Virus record (IMG/VR): IMGVR_UViG_3300042479_000866
Coordinates: 1 to 28,650 of that record
Strand: one strand, 5' to 3'
Origin: a virus
DNA: 28,650 bases
Shown here: positions 17,901 through 24,655 of the stretch, in pieces
Numbering within the stretch: the stretch's first letter is position 1
Layout: every line of letters begins with the position of its first letter
Notes under the pieces: generated by a model
What the model saw: the letters and a program-made list of their open reading frames with translations, nothing else
Databases searched by the model: none
What the model was told of the DNA's origin: nothing
Program-made: the position numbers and the translations under genes

Positions 17901-18994
17901 GCAAGTAAAGTAAAGAATACCGGTAATTTAGCAACATCCTTCCACTGCATTCTACCAAGAGCCTTAACTATTTTTTCTATACCAAATGATAAAACAACAA
18001 ATAAAGCGGCTATTAAAATAGCCGTTATTGCTTGAGCAAATCCAATTGGTTTAACTAATTGTAAAACATAAGAAGAAGCGGCGATAGCGGCAGCCATAAC
18101 AGGTAACATAAGAGGTATTAGTAAAGCCATCTTTACTGGATTCTTAATCTTATCAAGAGCCTTAACTATTTTTGGTAAACCAAATGCTAACACACTGAAC
18201 ATACCGGCTATTAATATACCAGTAACAGCCTGACCTAATCCAATTGGTTTTATCAAAGACAAGGCCCAAGACGCCATTGCTATACCTAAAGCTAAAGCAG
18301 GTAACATAACAACTGCCAAAAAGGCCATTTTCACAGGATTCTTAACCTTCTCCAAGGCCTTAACTATCTTTGGTAAACCAAATGCCAACACAGTAAATAA
18401 ACCTGCTATTAATATACCAGTTATTGCTTGTGTAATTCCTATTGGTCTAATCATTCCCAAAGCCCAAGATGATAACATCACAGCAATAGACATCATAACC
18501 ATAGCCAATGAGGCAATAGCGGCTTGTTTGAGAGTCATATTAATTTTAGCAACCTTCTCAAACGCAACCGCAATAATAACAATAGCAAGTCCTAACCCAA
18601 CAACTGATAAAAAGTCTATTTTACCAACTAGTTTGAAAGCCATACCAATCGCTAAAACGGCAACGGCTATTAAGATAATTGTACCAACACCCTTTTTTAT
18701 ACTACTCTCTTTTTTCTTATCAGTACCCGCTTCTTCCATTGGTGTTTTTTTATCAACCGCTTTCTTCTTAGAAAGCTCTAGAATAGCATTTTGACTTTTA
18801 AGTATTTTTTCAGTATCTGCCTTAATAGACTTTATACCAACACTTATTTGCTTTATATCTTTAGAAAAATCACCACTTTCTAAGGCAGCACCAGTCGCAC
18901 TCTTAGTTTGTTTCTTTTTAAGAATGTCTGCAATACTCTCAAGAGCAACTGATAAATTATTCAGTGAATCTAATAGACGCTTATCCATATCCAT
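14909..18994 (-). CDS. Tape measure-like tail protein built of hydrophobic tandem repeats
   Basis: A 1361-residue protein, probably the tail tape measure that sets tail length and helps DNA cross the inner membrane. Residues 1-80 are helical and charged, with coiled-coil character. Residues ~103-720 are a long series of hydrophobic helices: three 66-residue repeats (prolines at 184, 250 and 316 in [IV][RK]PIG), then further helix pairs. Residues ~520-960 hold at least seven looser repeats with a GKYTGGP...W..G motif. Residues ~960-1185 hold three ~84-residue repeats (GFKLDSGWVK...LDKILG...TTTTT...MKDVS). The C-terminus is charged. At about 0.15 nm per residue, a helical ruler of this length would give a tail near 200 nm. 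T4 gp29 is less than half as long. ATGs at 18994 and 18988 are both possible starts. Confidence 0.72.
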   Translation of the reverse strand: MDMDKRLLDSLNNLSVALESIADILKKKQTKSATGAALESGDFSKDIKQISVGIKSIKADTEKILKSQNAILELSKKKAVDKKTPMEEAGTDKKKESSIKKGVGTIILIAVAVLAIGMAFKLVGKIDFLSVVGLGLAIVIIAVAFEKVAKINMTLKQAAIASLAMVMMSIAVMLSSWALGMIRPIGITQAITGILIAGLFTVLAFGLPKIVKALEKVKNPVKMAFLAVVMLPALALGIAMASWALSLIKPIGLGQAVTGILIAGMFSVLAFGLPKIVKALDKIKNPVKMALLIPLMLPVMAAAIAASSYVLQLVKPIGFAQAITAILIAALFVVLSFGIEKIVKALGRMQWKDVAKLPVFFTLLAGAIAASAFIFAKAAPYFGEISFMMMLKVIILGVTMGIVLVIVAFAMKMMGKLQWGDVIKVPALFTLLALAIAATAFIIFKASAYINGITFMTMLKLLIFSILAAISIVVFAIAMKIVNLLGTVMDYIKGGISILIIAATVIAASKILNYGDYKKYPDWKWSLGVGMSLVAFGLAAVVLGTIAMSGFGALAILAGCGMILAVAATVTATSHILNTGKYDKFPPVLWALGATAVMLPFGLAALALGMISITGIGAIAIVAGLVAILSIAKTIVKTSEILSGGKYTGGPPLWWTLSTGLVMTGFGLAVLTLGSFIVGTLGFGWIALKAGAAAVSLVAQSIVDASIILQGGKYTGGPTKDWAEGIAISLGAFSPIYGMMMKSGIMKLFGGGGVSPADFAAAIVTVSEGIVTAAGFFANNTSAFVAGPSKAWAEGIGTAIGAFAPVFKVLQDSAPGLFSSGGPTVEDMSKAIMTISSGIVDAAKFFADPEISKLFNTEGNYPSKKWGEGVGAALNAFAPVFKSMSEDSGWFTSGDDVVDGMVRAVSHISRAIVNSAKAFAGLKPDAWGAYPTTTWAAGVNASVRSFMSIVKLVENLSVLDSLKVSMVIGQIAGAARILFNSKKYFGFKLDSGWVKSLSSNVMPFATLAKELDKILGYDEKLSIKSGGFLGFGSSTTTTTVRKMKDVSIVTRIISQIVDAARLLFNNKKFFGFKLDSGWVKNLMGSVIGYAVLVNQLDKLLGQDVKKTISSGFLSTTTTTTTKRQMKDVSTVNKILSQMVLSAGILYHNKKLFSFNINPDYMKSVASNVMDYALLAKNLALVDKDSSIIDDFFGNDPISKAAKGMVKIASAYDRLASAIKGFSGALNSLDGGKVNMFRSLTGNLALLSAMDSNMFSNMLKVLESRSGVFANLLKDQAKAEGIGKKGVKAPGGGGAIQTNKIGGNDGPARDSKGETQLQKLDKVIALLSSMESVSGFEKTLDNYLKSKQTETGSDTIGKDKEK
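15450..16110 (-). repeat. Three ~84-residue tandem repeats in the tape measure C-terminal part
   Basis: The units begin near GFKLDSGW (about residue 983), GFKLDSGW (1069) and SFNINPDY (1151). The first two have poly-threonine runs (SSTTTTTV and STTTTTTTK) before MKDVS. The third is more diverged. Confidence 0.75.
17948..18541 (-). repeat. Three 66-residue (198-base) hydrophobic repeats in the tape measure
   Basis: The motif [IV][RK]PIG...QA[IV]T.ILIA..F recurs with prolines at residues 184, 250 and 316, exactly 66 residues apart. Each unit ends in FGLPKIVKAL or a close variant. The exact spacing suggests tandem duplication without later indels. Confidence 0.85.
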
Positions 18995-18997
18995 ATA

Positions 18998-19084
18998 TTA
19001 CTTTCTCTCTTTTTTAGATATATCCTTATGGAAAAAAATTATATCTTTTTCCAATTTACATTTTTTACATAACTTCTTATCCAT
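18998..19084 (-). CDS. 28-codon micro-ORF with a CxxC zinc knuckle
   Basis: ATG at 19084 opens MDKKLCKKCKLEKDIIFF followed by ten more residues and a TAA at 19000-18998, three bases before the tape measure start. The pattern LCKKCKLEKD..FF is the first half of a phage zinc-binding module that normally reads CxxC...K...F......C..C and is often seen at HNH-type and stand-alone zinc proteins. Here the second CxxC is absent because the stop comes first. It has an A-rich leader (TTTTAA before ATG). It could be a real micro-protein that needs a partner for zinc binding, a translational coupler for the tape measure, or the relic of a larger gene. Confidence 0.35.
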   Translation of the reverse strand: MDKKLCKKCKLEKDIIFFHKDISKKERK

Positions 19085-19167
19085 TTAAAAATATAAAATT
19101 TTACAATGTATATATAAAAATATGATTATCACTCTTAATATATAAAAGTGTAAGGGAACTAATAAAT

Positions 19168-19626
19168 ATGAAAATAAAAAGAATAATTAAGTATTACCTA
19201 TTTAATGAGTCAGTAAAAGAGATGGAACTAAATAAAATTTTAGACAAGGTTTCCAATAGGAAATCCCTAACTGTTAGAGAAAGAAATTTCTTAGAGTTAT
19301 ATAAAACAACTAGAGAAGAGGATATGAAAGACTTTTTGTATATTTCTAAAAACTCAGCTTTTAAGAAAATTAGCGAACTATTGGAAATAGGTAAGAAGGT
19401 TATATGCGATTTACACGACAGAAATGGTAAAATAGGTCTTGAAATAACTGGAATAGAAAATAACTTTGAAGAAGATACTTGTACCATTACTATGAAAGGT
19501 GAAGAAAAACACCAATTACATGATAAGTTCCTTTATAATTTAATATATAGTATTAAGAAAGATGAATATTCTCTACAAGAACAAGATGAGTATTTTGAAA
19601 AAATAGAATCTAAAAATGAAGATTAA
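19168..19626 (+). CDS. Unknown charged protein with capsid-targeting-like N-terminus
   Basis: A 152-residue, highly charged protein. The N-terminus MKIKRIIKYYLFNES fits the recurrent pattern of basic-hydrophobic residues ending in x-E-S. The rest is helix-rich (Lys/Glu) with a beta segment near residues 75-110 (KKVICDLHDRNGKIGLEITGIEN, EEDTCTITMKGEE) that could form a small Tudor- or SH3-like barrel; this is inference. It starts after an A-rich leader with AAGGGAA about 11 bases upstream of ATG, one of the few leaders with a purine box. It overlaps the next gene by 11 bases, so the pair is likely co-translated. No family is known to me. Confidence 0.6.
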   Translation: MKIKRIIKYYLFNESVKEMELNKILDKVSNRKSLTVRERNFLELYKTTREEDMKDFLYISKNSAFKKISELLEIGKKVICDLHDRNGKIGLEITGIENNFEEDTCTITMKGEEKHQLHDKFLYNLIYSIKKDEYSLQEQDEYFEKIESKNED

Positions 19627-19891
19627 GAAATTTAATCAATTTATTAGTGAAGAAATATCTGGTACTGAATTAGTTGGACCGGTTGGGCCTGCTTATGGTG
19701 AAACTAGATTACAAAATAAAACGGTAACATTTCACGATACTAATGTAATTTTATCTGAGATAGATAATGGATTCTATACAATTGATGAGTATAATAATAT
19801 TTATAGTGAGTATTTAAAAGGTGGTGGTATTCCTTTACCAGACGGTTTTAATAGAGAGAACTTAGATAAAGTTCTTACTTTTTTAAATTAA
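19616..19891 (+). CDS. Small protein with capsid-targeting-like N-terminus and VGPVGPAYGETRLQNK motif
   Basis: A 91-residue protein. MKIKKFNQFISEE is the clearest match in this window to T4's internal-protein peptide MKTYQEFIAEA; ISE at residues 10-12 fits the gp21 rule L/I-x-E. It is followed by SGTELVGPVGPAYGETRLQN, a low-complexity proline/glycine segment that I recall as conserved in phages of this type. The C-terminal half has a short helix-turn (TIDEYNNIYSEYLKGG). No enzyme motif is seen. It overlaps the upstream gene by 11 bases and its 3' end overlaps the convergent minus-strand gene by 17 bases. A head-internal or structural role is only inferred. Confidence 0.62.
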   Translation: MKIKKFNQFISEEISGTELVGPVGPAYGETRLQNKTVTFHDTNVILSEIDNGFYTIDEYNNIYSEYLKGGGIPLPDGFNRENLDKVLTFLN

Positions 19892-20534
19892 TTGTAACAA
19901 CAGCTGATTTACCACCAAATCTATCTTCAGTAATTTCCTTTTCAACATTAAATTTAGAAAAATCTATACCTCTGAAAAGACCATTCCACTTTCTATCTGT
20001 ATAATCAGAGGATCCAAAACCACCGCTACATCTAACAGTAATTTTTAAATTTTCTTTATCTAAACTCTTAGTCATATTATTTGTAAAATCACTCTTTGAG
20101 GCGTTGGTTCTTAGAGACATATCATTATACAACTTTTGGATTGTAAATATATCACCCTCAACTTTAGCTTTTTGTATAAAAGTAACAACTATATAATTCT
20201 TCCAGTTTGAATTGATAGAAACTCTAGCACTTTCTAAACGATTTTTAAGAGCTATTAATTCATCTAAGAAATCCCAAAATTTATCATCAATAATTTGTTC
20301 AGTATATCCACCAGATGGTCCTAATTGAAAAGAGTTTCTAAATTGAATATTCATTGATTTATATCCAGAAAACTCACCATCTGTAATAACTCTAGGAGCG
20401 GTAAAAGAATATTCAACACCTAAGTCACTAATAGGAATAAGTAACTCATCTAACTCTTCTTTAGTTAAATCGGTTATATCTTCAGTAGATTCATTTAGAT
20501 AATTAACAAAATTTTCAAAGTATTTTAATCTCAT
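19875..20534 (-). CDS. Unknown protein, third gene of the nucleotidyltransferase operon
   Basis: A 219-residue protein with the N-terminus MRLKYFENFVNYLNES, again ending in L-x-E-S as in the targeting-like group. An acidic stretch (residues 18-30, EDITDLTKEELDELL) follows. The body alternates beta strands and helices (VEYSFTAPRVITDG, KFWDFLDELIALKNRLE, WKNYIVVTFIQKAK), with a Gly/Ser loop (CSGGFGSSDY) near residue 170. No known domain is recognised. The start codon overlaps the stop of the 234-residue gene (TAATG), so translation is coupled. The 3' end overlaps the convergent gene by 17 bases and there is no room for a terminator between them. Confidence 0.6.
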   Translation of the reverse strand: MRLKYFENFVNYLNESTEDITDLTKEELDELLIPISDLGVEYSFTAPRVITDGEFSGYKSMNIQFRNSFQLGPSGGYTEQIIDDKFWDFLDELIALKNRLESARVSINSNWKNYIVVTFIQKAKVEGDIFTIQKLYNDMSLRTNASKSDFTNNMTKSLDKENLKITVRCSGGFGSSDYTDRKWNGLFRGIDFSKFNVEKEITEDRFGGKSAVVTINLKK

Positions 20535-21238
20535 TACTTATTCTTTAATTTTCTGTCTAAGATTTTAGCAATGTGGTCTCCAATAAAGAAGTGAACGTTT
20601 TTAATTGTATCTGACTCAAATGTTTCAATTTCATCCATAAATTTAAATTGGAATTTATAAATATCAACATTATCCTCTTTATCATCACTCGGTCTGTCTA
20701 TTTTATGAATAGATAATTCCATATGATAGTTGTTATTAATATTAATTTTAAAATCAAAGGTAACTTTATCACAAGGTGTTGTTTTGAATTTAGGCTCATA
20801 CTCAACATCAAAGATTGAATAGTCTGTAATCTTATCTCTTCTCATATAATAGTTTAAGAACATTGCAGGAGCTTCAATAAAGTCAGAAAGAATTTGTAAA
20901 TCTTCTCCAAAACTTTTTGATTCAATTATATCTTCAATCTTTTTCTTCATATCAATAATATTTGTAAACTCCATCTTGTGATAGACACAATTGATATCAT
21001 ATAAATAAATGAATGAATTATCAATAATATTTCTTTTATCTAAATCTGTTTTAAATATAAACTTAGTATGTATGATAGAAGTATCTTGTGTTGATAATCC
21101 ATGAATTGATATTACTAATTTATAAAACTTTTCATCTAAAGACATCTCATATATAGACTCAACAGTATTAACAACACCTCCTTCTTCTTCAAATATATCT
21201 TTGAATGCTTGTTCTATTTCTGATATTTTAATTTCCAT
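20534..21238 (-). CDS. Unknown acidic protein, second gene of the nucleotidyltransferase operon
   Basis: A 234-residue acidic protein with no recognised family. It has alternating amphipathic beta strands (KFYKLVISIHGLS, IIHTKFIFKTDL, KVTFDFKININNNYHMELSIHKID, YKFQFKFMDEIETFE) and one longer helix region (residues ~95-135). It resembles a two-sheet beta protein with a duplicated arrangement. Unlike its operon partners it lacks the MKxIKxF-type N-terminus (it begins MEIKISEIEQAF). It overlaps the next gene at TAATG and lies one base after the stop of the nucleotidyltransferase. No function is proposed. Confidence 0.58.
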   Translation of the reverse strand: MEIKISEIEQAFKDIFEEEGGVVNTVESIYEMSLDEKFYKLVISIHGLSTQDTSIIHTKFIFKTDLDKRNIIDNSFIYLYDINCVYHKMEFTNIIDMKKKIEDIIESKSFGEDLQILSDFIEAPAMFLNYYMRRDKITDYSIFDVEYEPKFKTTPCDKVTFDFKININNNYHMELSIHKIDRPSDDKEDNVDIYKFQFKFMDEIETFESDTIKNVHFFIGDHIAKILDRKLKNK

Positions 21239-21239
21239 A

Positions 21240-21986
21240 TTATTTAAATTGTTTATCGTATGATTTTTTCTTTAGTTTCATTATCTTTTCAATGTATCCA
21301 TTTCTTCTTAGAAATTTAAATACTAAATTACCAAGTGATAACTCACCACCTTCAGATTCTAAACCACTCTTTCTATAATTCTTAACTTTATCCCATACTT
21401 TTTGAAGTTTCTCAACGAAAGATTCATATTTATCCTCATCAACTTCTTCTTCTAAGTCATCAACTAACATCATTACTGACTTACCTTTCTCTTCAATCAT
21501 ATTTTCATCTGGTTCAAACTCTACTCTTTCCGGTTTAACCTTCCATTTGTTATTTAATAAAGAAAATACACCTGTTGATGTATGTGGTTCTGAAACATCT
21601 TGAATATAAACTTCAACTTCATATCCTTTAATTTTAATATCGTGTGCATCATTCCATATCTTTTTAACACTATCAGCATATTTCTTAACCAATTCAACAG
21701 ATTCATTAACTTTAGAAAAATCAATTAATATATGTAAGTCATAATCTGAGTATTTCTCAGACCAGTTATAGTTAGATAACGAACCTGTTAAAATTATATC
21801 ATCAACATCAGCTTGTAAATCAGTAGATCCATAAAAGTCTTGAGCGATTTTTAATAAATCTTCTCTAACTTCAGAGTTAATCTCAAAGTCTGTCCATATC
21901 TTAGGGTTTAATTCATCCTTAATACGGAAAGACTTTACTGCGTCTAGATCTCCTTGGTTGAATTCAAAATATTTTATAAGCTTCAT
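21240..21986 (-). CDS. Nucleotidyltransferase-fold protein
   Basis: A 248-residue protein with a pol-beta-like nucleotidyltransferase motif: ILTGSLSNYNWSEKYSDYDLHILI gives the G68-S69 turn and catalytic-type carboxylates D81 and D83, with E125 in YEVEVYIQD as the likely third carboxylate. This family includes MNT-type toxins/antitoxins, tRNA-modifying enzymes and antibiotic-adenylating enzymes; proteins of this kind occur in T4-like phages with unproven substrates. The N-terminus (MKLIKYFEFNQ) belongs loosely to the targeting-like group. The C-terminal third is helical and charged (EEEVDEDKYESFVEKLQKVW). It is first in a minus-strand three-gene operon. Adenylylation of a protein or RNA is possible; no substrate can be named. 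Confidence 0.68.
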   Translation of the reverse strand: MKLIKYFEFNQGDLDAVKSFRIKDELNPKIWTDFEINSEVREDLLKIAQDFYGSTDLQADVDDIILTGSLSNYNWSEKYSDYDLHILIDFSKVNESVELVKKYADSVKKIWNDAHDIKIKGYEVEVYIQDVSEPHTSTGVFSLLNNKWKVKPERVEFEPDENMIEEKGKSVMMLVDDLEEEVDEDKYESFVEKLQKVWDKVKNYRKSGLESEGGELSLGNLVFKFLRRNGYIEKIMKLKKKSYDKQFK

Positions 21987-22084
21987 ATCTTATATATTAA
22001 ATTCTATCAACACTTTTTAATTAGTTACTACTAACTTTATTAAATTATTTAATATAATTCATAAGTAAAAATATAAATATAACT

Positions 22085-24268
22085 ATGCAAAGTAAATTAA
22101 AGATATTATTCCTCGCTCCACATTTATCAACAGGAGGAATGCCAGCTTTTCTTCTAAAAAGAATTGAAAATATAATAAAACACGAAGAATTAGAACTGTT
22201 TGTAGTAGAATATACAAACTTCAGTGATGAATATGTAGTTCAGAAAAACAAAATTAAAGAACTAATCAAACCTGAGAACTTTTTTACTTTAGGTGAAGAT
22301 AAGTATAGTTTAATGGAGATTATTAAAAGTAATAACATTGATATAGTTCACTCTGATGAGATTTTAGAAGGATTTGGTCAAGTAGTACCAGATTCACTAT
22401 TAAATGATTTATATAGTAATAGTAGAACTTGGAAGATAGTTGAAACTTGTCATAATGTTTGGTTTAATCCAAATACATCTAAGAGATTCAATCCAGATGG
22501 TTATGCTTTTTGTACACCTTGGCACAAAATGTCTACTTTCTCTCAAATGCCTTCATATGGTGAAGTGATAGAACATCCTATTGAAAATAAAGTACCTAGT
22601 TTAGAAGAGAAATCACAGGCTAAAGAAATTCTAGGGCTTGATTCAAACAAAAAACACATTATAAATGTAGGATTGTGGACATCTGGTAAAAACCAAAAAG
22701 AAGGTGTTGAATTAGCAAAACAATTAGAACAATCTAATCCAGAAATTCAGTTTCACTTTATAGGAAATCAAGCAATGAATTTTGAAGAATATTGGGGTCC
22801 TATAATGAGTGATATACCATCAAATGTTACTGTTTGGGGTGAAAGACATGATACAGATTTATTTATGAGAGCTGCTGATGTGTTTATGTTTAATTCAACT
22901 TGGGAATGCAATCCATTAGTTGTAAGAGAAGCTATATCACACGGTCTTAAAATAATATCAAGAAACTTACCACAATATATGGATATGTTTACTCCATATA
23001 TCACACAAATTAATGATGATATAGTTACTACTAAAAATAAACTTCTTTCACTATTAGACTCAGAGTCAACATATCAAGTTATGGATGGTTCTTCTGAGTT
23101 TGAAAATAAATATGTTAACTTTTACAAAAGCGTTAAAAGTCTTCCTATTACAAGTCAAACTAAATTTATACCAAAACCAGAGATAATACAATATTTTGTT
23201 AATAATCCATTTTTAGAAATAAAAGGAGAAAGTAATAGTAAGTTCAAAGTTGAATTTTATGATGAATTGGGCAAATGCCACTACTCTGAAGAATTATCTT
23301 CAAATCATTGGATAAGATTAAATAGACAATACTTTACTAAGTGGAATACAAAAATATGGGAAAGTGGAAAGCTTATATATGATAACACTTTAGATTTAAA
23401 AGGTAAAAAAGTATACATATCTTTAGAAAGTAGTTCATTAGGTGATACTTTAGCTTGGGTTCCTTATATCAGAGAGTTCAAAGATAAACACAAGTGTCAT
23501 TTAGTTGTTTCTACATTTATGAATAATTTATTTAGAGATACTTATCCTGATATTGAATTTGTAGAACCAGGAACAGCAGTATCTGGGTTATATGCAATGT
23601 ATAAATTAGGTTGGTTTTACAAAGATGGTGAATTTGATTTAGCTAGAAATCCAAATGATTTCAGAGTAACACCTTTGCAAAAAACGGCTTCTGATATTTT
23701 AGGACTTGAGTATAAAGAAACAAGAGCTTTACTTAAATTTCCAAATGGTAAAAGAGAAAAAAAGGTTGGTATTGGAATACATTCAACTGCTCAAGCAAAA
23801 TATTGGAACAACCCAACTGGTTGGCAAGAAGTTGTTGATTATCTAAAATCAAAAGGATATGATGTTGTTTTATATTCAAGAGAAAATGATGGATATATGG
23901 GTAATAATCATCCAATAGGAATAAGAAAGTTTGAAAGTGATGGTACAATAGAATCTGTTATAAACGATATGGCTACTTGTGAGTTCTTTGTTGGTTTAGG
24001 ATCAGGTTTAAGTTGGTTATCGTGGTCAATTGGATTACCAACAGTTTTAATATCTGGATTTAGTCAAGAGTATAGTGAAACAGTAACAGATACTTATAGA
24101 GTTATAAATAAAAGTGTTTGTCACGGATGTTTTAACTCACATAGATTAGACAGTGGTGATTGGAATTGGTGTCCAATATATAAAAATACTGAAAGACAAT
24201 TTGAATGTACTAAAGAAATAACTTCTCAAATGGTTATTGAAAAAATAAATGAATTTATAAATGGATAA
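22085..24268 (+). CDS. GT4 glycosyltransferase fused to TibC/Aah-type O-heptosyltransferase
   Basis: A 727-residue two-domain enzyme. Residues ~5-330 are a GT-B, GT4-type domain: GG turn at 17-18, nucleotide-sugar region GLWTSGKNQKEG (~196-207) and the E-x7-E motif at E274/E282 in TWECNPLVVREAISHG. Residues ~440-727 match the bacterial autotransporter heptosyltransferase (BAHT) family: ESSSLGDTLAWVPY (~448-461), IGIHSTAQAKYWNNPTGW (~563-580), GSGLSWLSWSIGLPTVLISG (~639-658) and the hallmark four-cysteine iron site C679, C682, C696 and C708 (HGCF..., GDWNWCP..., RQFEC). TibC-type enzymes attach ADP-activated heptose to serines of repeat-rich autotransporters. The GT4 half would extend the sugar or use a second donor. 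It overlaps the cupin gene by eight bases and is first in a three-gene operon. Heptose as the donor here is inferred. Confidence 0.82.
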   Translation: MQSKLKILFLAPHLSTGGMPAFLLKRIENIIKHEELELFVVEYTNFSDEYVVQKNKIKELIKPENFFTLGEDKYSLMEIIKSNNIDIVHSDEILEGFGQVVPDSLLNDLYSNSRTWKIVETCHNVWFNPNTSKRFNPDGYAFCTPWHKMSTFSQMPSYGEVIEHPIENKVPSLEEKSQAKEILGLDSNKKHIINVGLWTSGKNQKEGVELAKQLEQSNPEIQFHFIGNQAMNFEEYWGPIMSDIPSNVTVWGERHDTDLFMRAADVFMFNSTWECNPLVVREAISHGLKIISRNLPQYMDMFTPYITQINDDIVTTKNKLLSLLDSESTYQVMDGSSEFENKYVNFYKSVKSLPITSQTKFIPKPEIIQYFVNNPFLEIKGESNSKFKVEFYDELGKCHYSEELSSNHWIRLNRQYFTKWNTKIWESGKLIYDNTLDLKGKKVYISLESSSLGDTLAWVPYIREFKDKHKCHLVVSTFMNNLFRDTYPDIEFVEPGTAVSGLYAMYKLGWFYKDGEFDLARNPNDFRVTPLQKTASDILGLEYKETRALLKFPNGKREKKVGIGIHSTAQAKYWNNPTGWQEVVDYLKSKGYDVVLYSRENDGYMGNNHPIGIRKFESDGTIESVINDMATCEFFVGLGSGLSWLSWSIGLPTVLISGFSQEYSETVTDTYRVINKSVCHGCFNSHRLDSGDWNWCPIYKNTERQFECTKEITSQMVIEKINEFING

Positions 24269-24647
24269 ACCTATTGTTATAAACGCTCTTCACACAGAAG
24301 GATGTTGTGTCCCAAAAGGATGGGGTAAAGAAATTATTATTGAAAATAATGAACTTTATTGTGGTAAATTACTTTGCTTTGATAAAGGTGCTAAATTTTC
24401 AATGCACTATCATATGATTAAAGATGAAACTTGGTATGTTGATAAAGGTGAATTCTTATATCGTTGGATAGATACTGAAACAGCAGATGTTATAGAACAA
24501 AAATTAATTGAAGGTGATACTGTAAGACAAAGACCTGGTCAACCACATCAATTAGAAGCTTTAACAGATGGTGTTATCTTTGAAGTATCAACTACTCACT
24601 CAGATTCTGACTCATATAGAGTTTGGAAAGGTGATTCTCAAAAATAA
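24261..24647 (+). CDS. Cupin protein linked to the heptose operon
   Basis: A 128-residue single-domain cupin. The metal site is complete: H49 and H51 (SMHYHMIKDET) with E56, and H96 (RPGQPHQLEA). The opening PKGWGKEIIIENN and the closing EVSTTHSDSDSYRVWKGD are typical of sugar-cluster cupins that resemble mannose-6-phosphate isomerase C-terminal domains. I recall such cupins next to heptose kinase or sugar nucleotidyltransferase genes in bacterial polysaccharide loci. Its reaction is unknown; isomerisation or epimerisation of a sugar phosphate, or a regulatory role, are possible. It overlaps the glycosyltransferase by eight bases and is followed eight bases later by the kinase, so the three genes are one translational unit. 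Confidence 0.75.
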   Translation: MDKPIVINALHTEGCCVPKGWGKEIIIENNELYCGKLLCFDKGAKFSMHYHMIKDETWYVDKGEFLYRWIDTETADVIEQKLIEGDTVRQRPGQPHQLEALTDGVIFEVSTTHSDSDSYRVWKGDSQK

Positions 24648-24655
24648 AAGTAAAT

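Noticed and set aside
22072-22079. TATAAATA, identical to the T4 late promoter box, just before the glycosyltransferase
   Set aside because: It ends five bases before the ATG, too close for a normal leader, and such octamers are expected by chance in this A/T-rich DNA. Not shared by other gene starts at a fixed distance.
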